Source of the DNA: Mycobacterium gordonae
Lineage (GTDB): Bacteria; Actinomycetota; Actinomycetes; Mycobacteriales; Mycobacteriaceae
Direction of reading: 5' to 3'
Assembly: GCF_002101675.1 (NCBI RefSeq)
Contig: NZ_LQOY01000248.1
Span: 1 to 64,000, forward strand
Length of the DNA stretch: 64,000 nt
The notes beneath the pieces are model-generated. The model had not been told where the DNA came from and searched no databases. It saw only the letters and a list, made by a program, of their open reading frames with translations. Made by a program: the position numbers and the translations under genes. Numbering within the stretch: the first letter of the stretch is position 1; each line of letters starts with the position of its first letter. Of this stretch, positions 33,417 through 40,703 are shown in pieces.

Positions 33417-35281
33417 TGGGGCGGCCCCAGTTCCAGCACCTTGCCCGTCGCGCACTCGTCGGTGCGATGGCAGTCGACGACAAACAGGTCGCCGGCCTTG
33501 TCCACCGCGATGCCGAGCGGGTAGTTGAGGCCGGGGAAGGCGAGCCGGGTCGCGCTGGTCGCGCCGGTGGCCAGCCGGAAGATCCCGTGCCCGTTGAGAT
33601 CGGAGACATAGACAGTGCCGCCGGGGTCCACCGCCACACCGTAAGGTTGCTGGAGCCCGGCGAACGGTAATTCCGTGGGAGTGGCGGCGCCGGCGGGAAG
33701 CTTGAGCACGCGGCGGTCATCGGTATCGGCGATGTAGACGTTGCCGTCCTTGTCCACCGCGATGCCCCCAGGCCCGTTCAGCGGAACGGTGGGCATCAGT
33801 TGGGTGGCGCTGGTCGCCCCGGGGGCCAGCTTCAGCACCTGTTTCAGTGCGTTGTCGGTGAGATAGACGCTGCCGTCCTTACCCACCGCCAGACCCGCCG
33901 GCCTGCCGATGTGGCCGAACGGCAGCATAATCGGGCCGCGGGCACCCGGAGCGAGCTTCCACACCCCGGGCGCGTGGATGTCGGCGAGGTAGACATTGCC
34001 TGCCCCATCCGCCGCCACGTCCAAACCGTAGACCTCCCCGAACGCCAATTCGGTGGGCGCGCTTTGTCCGGCAGGCAGTTTCAATACCCGGCCTTCCGGA
34101 GAATGGTTGGTCATCTCGGCGACGTAGACGGTCCCGGCTTCGTCGACCGCTACTCCGCGCGGCTTCACCAGGTTCGGAAATTTCAGCACGGTCGGAATCG
34201 TGGAGGAGGGCCGCGCCGTGCTGGCGGCCGAAGGTGTGGCGTCGTCGTGCCGGTGCACGATCGCGACGATCCCGACCGTGATCGCCACTGCCAGCAGCAC
34301 GATCGCGGCTGCCAGCAACACCGCGCGCCCACGGCGCCTTCGGGTGGGCTGCTGCGCCCACGGCGGTAGGGGAGCGGGTGGCGTCGGCATGGGCGGTTGG
34401 TGAGGGAAAGCCGGCGGCGGGGGGGCGACCGTCCATTCGCGCGTCGGTGCGGCGGGGCTCAGGGCCTGTTCCGCGGCTGCGGCGAGTTCACCGGCACTGC
34501 GGTAGCGATCGTCGGGCTTCTTGGCCATGCCGCGGGCGATCACCTCGTCCAGCGCGGCGGGAGTGCCGGGCCGCTGTTGGCTGGGTCGTGGGATCGGCGC
34601 CGTCAGGTGGGCGGTCATCAGCGCCGACAGATCCCGTTGCTCGTCGTATGGCGCCTTTCCGGTGAGCAGTTCGTACAGGACACAGGCGAGCGCGTACACG
34701 TCACAGCGGTGGTCTACCGGTGCATCCGAAAGTCGTTCTGGCGCAACATAATCGAAGGTGCCGACGGCTTTGCCCGTCTTGGTGAGGCGGGCGTCGCCGG
34801 CCGCACTGGCCAGTCCGAAATCGACCAGGCTGGCGAAGTCGTCACCGGACAGCAGGATGTTCGCGGGCTTGACGTCGCGGTGCAGCACCGTTTCGGCGTG
34901 CGCGGCATCCAGGGCGGCGGCGACCTGGCGGATCAGCCGCACCGCCCTGGCCGGATCGAGCGGCCCGTCCCGCTTGAGCAGGGTCTCCAGATCCACGCCG
35001 CGGACCAGCCGCATGTCGATGTAGACCTGGCCGTCGATCTCCCCGCAACTGTGGATCGGCAGCACATGCGGCTCACGCAGCCGTCCGGCGGTATGGGCCT
35101 CGCGGAAGAGACGCTCGCGGAACACCGGGTCCTGGGAATAGGTGTTGCTCAACAATTTGAGCGCCACGGTGCGGTGCATGGTGGTGTCTTCGGCCTCGTA
35201 CACCTCGCCAAACCCACCGCTGCCCAACATCCGGATCAACCGATACGGCCCGAACTGCGAACCCGCCCGATCCTCGACCAC
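33413..35281 (-). CDS. PknD-like Ser/Thr protein kinase with extracellular NHL propeller
   Basis: 622 residues from GTG 35281, with AGGAGGGG six bases upstream. The kinase domain (about 12-275) is complete: MLGSGGFGEVYEAED, catalytic Lys42 (VALKLL), HRD at 134-136, Asn141, DFG at 154-156 and APERLSD. TM helix at about 319-342, preceded by TRRRRGR. The outer domain has about six NHL blades (GVAVDEAGTVYVAEMTNHS, GIAVDKDGNVYIADTDDRR, GIAVDKAGDLFVVDCHRTD). First gene of the operon; its last four bases overlap the next start. It is about 60% alike by eye to the second kinase, which suggests local duplication. It may be PknD-like in function, but the PknD gene proper (Rv0931c) lies elsewhere in M. 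tuberculosis. Confidence 0.93.
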   Translation of the reverse strand: MVEDRAGSQFGPYRLIRMLGSGGFGEVYEAEDTTMHRTVALKLLSNTYSQDPVFRERLFREAHTAGRLREPHVLPIHSCGEIDGQVYIDMRLVRGVDLETLLKRDGPLDPARAVRLIRQVAAALDAAHAETVLHRDVKPANILLSGDDFASLVDFGLASAAGDARLTKTGKAVGTFDYVAPERLSDAPVDHRCDVYALACVLYELLTGKAPYDEQRDLSALMTAHLTAPIPRPSQQRPGTPAALDEVIARGMAKKPDDRYRSAGELAAAAEQALSPAAPTREWTVAPPPPAFPHQPPMPTPPAPLPPWAQQPTRRRRGRAVLLAAAIVLLAVAITVGIVAIVHRHDDATPSAASTARPSSTIPTVLKFPNLVKPRGVAVDEAGTVYVAEMTNHSPEGRVLKLPAGQSAPTELAFGEVYGLDVAADGAGNVYLADIHAPGVWKLAPGARGPIMLPFGHIGRPAGLAVGKDGSVYLTDNALKQVLKLAPGATSATQLMPTVPLNGPGGIAVDKDGNVYIADTDDRRVLKLPAGAATPTELPFAGLQQPYGVAVDPGGTVYVSDLNGHGIFRLATGATSATRLAFPGLNYPLGIAVDKAGDLFVVDCHRTDECATGKVLELGPPQ

Positions 35282-35369
35282 TCGCCCCTCCTCTGTTGCG
35301 AGCGTAACGGCACTGCGAACATCCGGCCGGAGGTCGCGGGGGCCGCCCCGGTGCTCGACTGATTGTGTT

Positions 35370-35467
35370 GGGCCCGCAGCGCCCGGCTGCGCCGGGCTCG
35401 CGACCCTCGCTCGGCTGATGGGCTCGGGCCCGCAGCGCCCGGCTGCGCCGGGCTCGCGACCCTCGCT
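35370..35467. repeat. Tandem pair of REP-like palindromic units, 56-base period
   Basis: A 42-base sequence occurs twice without change, at 35370-35411 and 35426-35467. It begins GGGCCCGCAGCGCCCGGCTG, centres on the palindrome GCCCGGCTGCGCCGGGC and ends GGCTCGCGACCCTCGCT. The period of 56 bases and the core CCCGGCTRCGCCGGG are shared with the pair at 13078-13184. It lies between the divergent kinase operon (start 35281) and the SRPBCC gene (start 35479), so both promoters overlap or flank it. Confidence 0.85.
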
Positions 35468-35478
35468 AGGCTCAACCG

Positions 35479-35910
35479 ATGGCTTCCGTTGAGTTGACCT
35501 CCAACGTCCCGATGCCCCCGGAGGACATGTGGGAGCGCGTCTCGGATCTTTCCGAGTTGGGCGAGTGGCTCGTCATGCACGAGGGGTGGCGCAGCGACAT
35601 CCCCGACGAGATCACCGTCGGCACCGAGATCATCGGAGTGGCGCGCTCGAAGGGCTTGCGCAACCGGGTGACGTGGACCATCACCAAGTGGGACCCGCCT
35701 CACGAGGTCGCCATGTCAGGCTCGGGCAAAGGCGGAGCAAAGTACGGGGTGACCGTCACCGTGACACCCCATGACGACGGATCGACGATGGGTCTGCGCC
35801 TTGAGCTGGGCGGGCGTGCTCTATTCGGCCCGGTCGGCTCCGCCGCCGCGCGAGCCGTCAAGGGGGACGTAGAAAAGTCGCTGCAATTGTTCGTCGAGCG
35901 GTACGCCTGA
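35479..35910 (+). CDS. SRPBCC/START-fold protein (Rv1546-like)
   Basis: 143 residues, the size of M. tuberculosis Rv1546. It begins MASVELTSNVPMPPEDMWERVSDLSELGEWL, a typical SRPBCC opening (polyketide cyclase/dehydrase family), followed by the KGLRNRVTWTITKWDPPHEV strand pair and a long C-terminal helix GDVEKSLQLFVERYA that closes the hydrophobic cavity. Such proteins bind lipids or other apolar ligands; some mycobacterial relatives are listed as the toxin part of Rv0909-Rv0910-type systems, but no antitoxin gene is adjacent here. Start ATG 35479 lies 12 bases after the palindromic repeat. Confidence 0.85.
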   Translation: MASVELTSNVPMPPEDMWERVSDLSELGEWLVMHEGWRSDIPDEITVGTEIIGVARSKGLRNRVTWTITKWDPPHEVAMSGSGKGGAKYGVTVTVTPHDDGSTMGLRLELGGRALFGPVGSAAARAVKGDVEKSLQLFVERYA

Positions 35911-35978
35911 AACTGGGCAAGACACGTTCGGCGACACGCCGAAGATGTGTCGGTGGACGGTCATAGACTGGCGTCCCT

Positions 35979-38900
35979 ATGAGCGAGTCCTTCGTGCACC
36001 TGCACAACCACACCGAGTATTCGATGCTCGACGGTGCCGCGAAGATCTCGCCGATGCTGGCCGAGGCCCAACGGCTGGAAATGCCTGCGATCGGCATGAC
36101 CGACCACGGAAACATGTTCGGCGCCAGCGAGTTCTACAACTCGGCCACCAAGGTGGGGATCAAGCCGATCATCGGAGTCGAGGCCTACATCGCCCCGGCG
36201 TCCAGATTCGACACCCGGCGTATCACCTGGGGTGATCCCAGCCAGAAGTCCGACGACGTGTCGGGCAGCGGCTCCTATACACACATGACGATGATGGCCG
36301 AGAACGCTACCGGCCTGCGCAACCTGTTCAAGCTGTCGTCGCTGGCGTCCTTCGAAGGCCAGCTCGGCAAGTGGTCCCGCATGGACGCTGAGCTCATCGC
36401 CGAGCACGCCGCCGGCATTATCGCCACCACCGGCTGCCCGTCCGGCGAGGTGCAGACCCGGCTGCGGCTGGGTCACGAGCGCGAAGCGCTGGAGGCGGCC
36501 GCCAAATGGCGGGAGATCTTCGGCGCGCAGAACTTCTTCCTCGAGCTGATGGACCACGGCATCTCGATCGAACACCGGGTCCGCGAAGGCCTGCTGGAAA
36601 TCGGCCGCAAGCTCGGTATTCCGCCGCTGGCCACCAACGACTGCCACTACGTCACCCGCGACGCCTCACACAACCACGAGGCACTGTTGTGCGTGCAGAC
36701 GGGCAAGACGCTGTCGGACCCCAACCGCTTCAAATTCGACGGAGACGGCTACTACCTCAAGTCGGCCGCCGAGATGCGCCAGCTGTGGGACGGCCAGGTC
36801 CCGGGGGCCTGCGACTCGACCCTGTTGATCGCCGAACGGGTCCAGTCCTACGCCGACGTGTGGACACCGCGTGACCGGATGCCGATTTTTCCGGTGCCCG
36901 ACGGGCACGACACCGCATCGTGGCTGCATCACGAGGTGATGGCGGGGCTGCGGCGACGCTTCCCGGACGGCGTCGGGCAGGACTACATCGACCGGGCCGA
37001 GTACGAGATCAAGGTCATCTGCGACAAGGGTTTTCCGTCGTACTTCCTGATCGTGGCGGACCTGATCAACTACGCGCGTTCGGTCGACATCCGGGTGGGG
37101 CCGGGACGTGGGTCGGCGGCGGGCTCGCTGGTGGCCTACGCCATGGGTATCACCAACATCGACCCCATTCCCCACGGTCTGCTGTTCGAGCGCTTCCTCA
37201 ACCCCGAACGCCCATCGGCCCCCGATATCGACATCGACTTCGACGACCGTCGTCGCGGCGAGATGGTGCGTTACGCCGCCGACAAGTGGGGGCAGGACCG
37301 GGTTGCCCAGGTCATCACCTTCGGCACCATTAAAACCAAAGCGGCGCTGAAGGATTCGGCGCGCATCCACTACGGCCAGCCGGGCTTCGCGATCGCCGAC
37401 CGGATCACCAAGGCGCTGCCGCCGCCGATCATGGCCAAAGACATTCCGCTTTCGGGCATCACCGATCCGGCCCACGAGCGGTACAAGGAAGCCGCCGAGG
37501 TGCGCGGCCTGATCGAGACCGACCCCGACGTGCGCACCATCTACCAGACGGCGCGAGGTCTGGAAGGCTTGATCCGCAACGCCGGCGTGCACGCGTGTGC
37601 GGTAATCATGAGCAGCGAGCCGCTGACCGAGGCCATCCCGTTGTGGAAGCGGCCGCAGGACGGCGCGATCATCACCGGCTGGGACTACCCGTCGTGTGAG
37701 GCCATCGGCCTGTTGAAGATGGACTTCCTGGGCCTGCGCAATCTGACGATCATCGGCGATGCGCTGGAAAACATCAGGGCCAACCGGGGCATCGACCTCG
37801 ACCTGGAATCGGTTCCGCTGGACGACAAGGCCACCTACGAACTCCTGGGCCGCGGCGACACCCTCGGGGTGTTCCAGCTCGACGGAGGCCCGATGCGTGA
37901 TCTGCTGCGCCGCATGCAGCCCACCGAGTTCAACGACATTGTCGCCGTCCTTGCCTTGTACCGGCCGGGGCCGATGGGTATGAACGCCCACAACGACTAC
38001 GCCGATCGCAAGAACGGTCGCCAGGCCGTCAAGCCGATCCACCCGGAACTCGAGGAACCGCTGCGCGAAATCTTGTCGGAGACCTACGGTCTGATCGTCT
38101 ACCAAGAGCAGATCATGTTCATCGCCCAGAAGGTCGCCTCCTACACGATGGGCAAGGCCGACGCGCTACGCAAGGCGATGGGCAAGAAGAAGCTCGAGGT
38201 GCTCGAAGCCGAGTACAAGGGCTTCTACGAAGGCATGACCGCCAACGGATTCTCCGAAAAAGCGGTGAAAGCGTTGTGGGACACCATTCTTCCGTTCGCC
38301 GGGTACGCGTTCAACAAGTCGCATGCCGCCGGTTACGGCCTGGTCTCCTACTGGACGGCGTACCTGAAGGCCAACTATCCCGCCGAGTACATGGCGGGCC
38401 TGCTCACCTCCGTCGGTGACGACAAGGACAAGGCCGCGGTCTACCTGGCCGACTGCCGCAAGCTTGGCATCACCGTCCTGCCGCCCGACGTCAACGAGTC
38501 GCTGGTGAACTTCGCCTCGGTCGGCCAGGACATCCGGTTCGGGTTGGGCGCGGTACGCAACGTCGGCGCCAACGTCGTCGGCTCGCTGATCAAGACCCGC
38601 AATGAGAAGGGCAAGTTCACCGACTTCTCGGACTACCTGAACAAGATCGACATTTCGGCCTGCAACAAGAAGGTCACCGAGTCGTTGATCAAGGCCGGGG
38701 CTTTCGATTCGTTGAAACATGCCCGCAAAGGCCTGTTCCTGGTGCACACCGACGCCGTCGATTCGGTGCTGGGCACCAAGAAGGCCGAGGCGATGGGGCA
38801 GTTCGACCTGTTCGGCGGGGACGACGGTTGTACCGAGGCCGTCTTCACCATCAAGGTGCCCGACGACGAGTGGGAAGACAAACACAAACTCGCCCTCGAG

Positions 38901-39509
38901 CGCGAGATGCTGGGTCTGTACGTGTCTGGGCATCCACTCAACGGGGTCGCCCACCTGCTGGCCACGCAGGTCGACACCGCCATCCCGGCCATCCTGGACG
39001 GTGACATCGCCAATGAGACCCAGGTGCGGGTGGGCGGCATCCTGGCCTCGGTGAACCGGCGCGTCAACAAGAACGGGATGCCTTGGGCGTCAGCCCAATT
39101 GGAAGACCTCACCGGTGGTATCGAGGTGATGTTCTTCCCGCACACGTATTCCAACTACGGCGCCGAGATCGCCGACGACGTGGTAGTACTGGTCAACGCC
39201 AAGGTTGCCATCCGAGATGACCGCATCAGCTTGATCGCCAACGAGCTTGTGGTGCCGGACTTTTCCAACGCTCAACCGAACCGGCCGCTGGCCGTCAGCC
39301 TGCCCACCCGGCAGTGCACCATCGACAAGGTGACCGCTCTCAAGCAGGTCCTGGCCCGCCATCCGGGCACGTCGCAGGTGCATCTGCGACTGATCAGTGG
39401 CGACCGGATCACCACGCTGGAACTCGATCAGTCGCTGCGGGTGACACCGTCGCCGGCGCTGATGGGGGATCTCAAGGAGTTGCTCGGCCCGGGGTGTCTG
39501 GGCAGCTAA
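35979..39509 (+). CDS. dnaE1: DNA polymerase III alpha subunit, replicative
   Basis: 1176 residues, C-family replicative polymerase. An N-terminal PHP domain starts FVHLHNHTEYSMLDGA and carries the proofreading exonuclease activity in mycobacterial DnaE1. Polymerase active-site aspartates are in SAPDIDIDFDDRRRGEMV at about 411-428. Further conserved blocks are RGLEGLIRNAGVHACAVIMS, GLLKMDFLGLRNL, YRPGPMGMNAHNDYAD and FNKSHAAGYGLVSYWTAYLK. The C-terminal OB-fold region starts near 1000 (QVRVGGILASVNRRVNKNG) and a clamp-binding region is expected between. M. tuberculosis DnaE1 has 1184 residues. Start ATG 35979. The error-prone paralogue DnaE2 is elsewhere. Confidence 0.98.
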   Translation: MSESFVHLHNHTEYSMLDGAAKISPMLAEAQRLEMPAIGMTDHGNMFGASEFYNSATKVGIKPIIGVEAYIAPASRFDTRRITWGDPSQKSDDVSGSGSYTHMTMMAENATGLRNLFKLSSLASFEGQLGKWSRMDAELIAEHAAGIIATTGCPSGEVQTRLRLGHEREALEAAAKWREIFGAQNFFLELMDHGISIEHRVREGLLEIGRKLGIPPLATNDCHYVTRDASHNHEALLCVQTGKTLSDPNRFKFDGDGYYLKSAAEMRQLWDGQVPGACDSTLLIAERVQSYADVWTPRDRMPIFPVPDGHDTASWLHHEVMAGLRRRFPDGVGQDYIDRAEYEIKVICDKGFPSYFLIVADLINYARSVDIRVGPGRGSAAGSLVAYAMGITNIDPIPHGLLFERFLNPERPSAPDIDIDFDDRRRGEMVRYAADKWGQDRVAQVITFGTIKTKAALKDSARIHYGQPGFAIADRITKALPPPIMAKDIPLSGITDPAHERYKEAAEVRGLIETDPDVRTIYQTARGLEGLIRNAGVHACAVIMSSEPLTEAIPLWKRPQDGAIITGWDYPSCEAIGLLKMDFLGLRNLTIIGDALENIRANRGIDLDLESVPLDDKATYELLGRGDTLGVFQLDGGPMRDLLRRMQPTEFNDIVAVLALYRPGPMGMNAHNDYADRKNGRQAVKPIHPELEEPLREILSETYGLIVYQEQIMFIAQKVASYTMGKADALRKAMGKKKLEVLEAEYKGFYEGMTANGFSEKAVKALWDTILPFAGYAFNKSHAAGYGLVSYWTAYLKANYPAEYMAGLLTSVGDDKDKAAVYLADCRKLGITVLPPDVNESLVNFASVGQDIRFGLGAVRNVGANVVGSLIKTRNEKGKFTDFSDYLNKIDISACNKKVTESLIKAGAFDSLKHARKGLFLVHTDAVDSVLGTKKAEAMGQFDLFGGDDGCTEAVFTIKVPDDEWEDKHKLALEREMLGLYVSGHPLNGVAHLLATQVDTAIPAILDGDIANETQVRVGGILASVNRRVNKNGMPWASAQLEDLTGGIEVMFFPHTYSNYGAEIADDVVVLVNAKVAIRDDRISLIANELVVPDFSNAQPNRPLAVSLPTRQCTIDKVTALKQVLARHPGTSQVHLRLISGDRITTLELDQSLRVTPSPALMGDLKELLGPGCLGS

Positions 39510-39597
39510 GCCGCCCGTCGTCGCCCCGCGGGTACGCCCAGCCTCACGTTCGGCGCCGGGTGTGCGCCTGGCATAACACTCGACGGCCTGGGTGCAG

Positions 39598-40026
39598 CTA
39601 GGCAGGGTCGACGCGGACGATGGCGCTGTCGGCCCACAGACCCCGGTCGCGTGCGCGTCGTAGCTTTTCGCGCAGCGGTAAGTCGCGGTGGACGTTCGTC
39701 ACGCCCGGAATCTTCAAGAGCGGCACGATATTCCACTGCCAGCCGTAACGCCGGTGCAGCAGCCCGTTGGCGCGCAGCGCGTCGGCGCCGGACAGGATCG
39801 TGGCGCGACCGGGCGTCCACTGCGTGGCGCCGCGGCCGCGGTAGTCGCATGCGGCGAGTTGGACGTGAGATTGGGCTTTGAGCCGCTTGGTCTTTGGGCC
39901 CACCTTGGTGCGGAACACCAGCGCCTCGCCGTCGAACGCGAACCAGATCGGGGTGTCGGCGGGTGTGCCGTCGCGGCGGAACGACCGCAGCAGTGCGTAT
40001 CGCGAATTTCCCAGGAATGTGTGCAT
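39598..40026 (-). CDS. PPOX-class (split-barrel) flavin/F420-dependent oxidoreductase
   Basis: 142 residues from ATG 40026. MHTFLGNSRYALLRSFRRDGTPADTPIWFAFDGEALVFRT is the start of a small split beta-barrel protein of the PPOX class, which in mycobacteria commonly binds F420 and reduces small organic molecules; FMN binding is the alternative. RLKAQSHVQLAACDYRGRG gives the second strand pair. It is divergent from the merR gene with a perfect palindrome between the two starts, so it is the likely target of that regulator. No counterpart sits next to dnaE1 in M. tuberculosis. Confidence 0.82.
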   Translation of the reverse strand: MHTFLGNSRYALLRSFRRDGTPADTPIWFAFDGEALVFRTKVGPKTKRLKAQSHVQLAACDYRGRGATQWTPGRATILSGADALRANGLLHRRYGWQWNIVPLLKIPGVTNVHRDLPLREKLRRARDRGLWADSAIVRVDPA

Positions 40027-40041
40027 GACCGACAGTCAACA

Positions 40042-40061
40042 ACTTAGAGTTGACTCTAAGT
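40042..40061. promoter_or_regulatory. Perfect 9-2-9 palindromic operator between PPOX and merR genes
   Basis: ACTTAGAGT-TG-ACTCTAAGT is exactly symmetrical. It is centred 26 bases from the PPOX start and 28 bases from the merR start. MerR dimers bind such long dyads between promoter elements and twist the DNA, so this is the probable binding site controlling both genes. Confidence 0.75.
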
Positions 40062-40079
40062 CAAGCCTGGGAGGTGGCG

Positions 40080-40463
40080 ATGCGCCTGACCATCGGAGAT
40101 GTTTCTCGCCAAGCCGGGATCGCAGCGACCACGTTGCGCTACTACGAGCAGATCGGCTTGATTCCGGCACCCGCCCGCCAAGGTGGCCAGCGTCGCTATG
40201 ACGACGCGGTGCTGGCACGACTGGAAGTGATCCGTCTGTGCAAGTCCGCGGGATTCGCGCTGGAGGAAATCCAGGTGTTGTTGGCCGACGACGCGCCCGG
40301 GCGCCCCGTCAGCCGTGCGCTGGGCCAGGCCAAACTCGCCGAGATCGACGCCCAGATGGCGTCATTGGCGCGGGCGCGCGAGGTCATCGAGTGGGGGATG
40401 CGGTGCACGTGTCCGTCAATCGACGCCTGCAGCTGCGGGATTCATCAGGCATTACCGGTTTGA
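40080..40463 (+). CDS. MerR-family transcriptional regulator with C-terminal cysteines
   Basis: 127 residues from ATG 40080, with GGGAGGTGGCG as ribosome site. Winged helix at 1-70: MRLTIGDVSRQAGIAATTLRYYEQIGLIPAP and RRYDDAVLARLEVIRLCKSAGFALEEI. A coiled-coil dimer helix follows (LGQAKLAEIDAQMASLARAREVIEW). The C-terminus carries CTCPSIDACSC, two CxC pairs spaced by five residues, suited to binding a metal ion or Fe-S cluster, or to thiol redox sensing. The arrangement is not the CxxCxxxxxC of SoxR, so the signal is open. It probably represses or activates itself and the divergent PPOX gene through the palindrome at 40042-40061. Confidence 0.9.
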   Translation: MRLTIGDVSRQAGIAATTLRYYEQIGLIPAPARQGGQRRYDDAVLARLEVIRLCKSAGFALEEIQVLLADDAPGRPVSRALGQAKLAEIDAQMASLARAREVIEWGMRCTCPSIDACSCGIHQALPV

Positions 40464-40703
40464 GCGCGCCCGCGATGTCTGCCGCCGAGCGGGCAATCAG
40501 CTTCACGTTCGCTTTCGAGCGTGCGGCCAGCTTCACGCAGGGGCGCAACGTAGGCTCAACGACGGAAGCGGTCCGGTGCCTGAGAGTGTAAGACGCCAGG
40601 TAGGCCGCCGAGATTGAGGAGCTCTGCATGAGTGAACCAGTACCACCTATCCACGAGCACAGCGGCGCCTCTACGCCGCAGCCGGCCTGACGGGGGGAAG
40701 GCG

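Noticed and set aside
36666..38105. Minus-strand frame of 479 codons inside dnaE1
   Set aside because: Valine/Arg/Gly-rich antisense translation with no domain; dnaE1 is certain.
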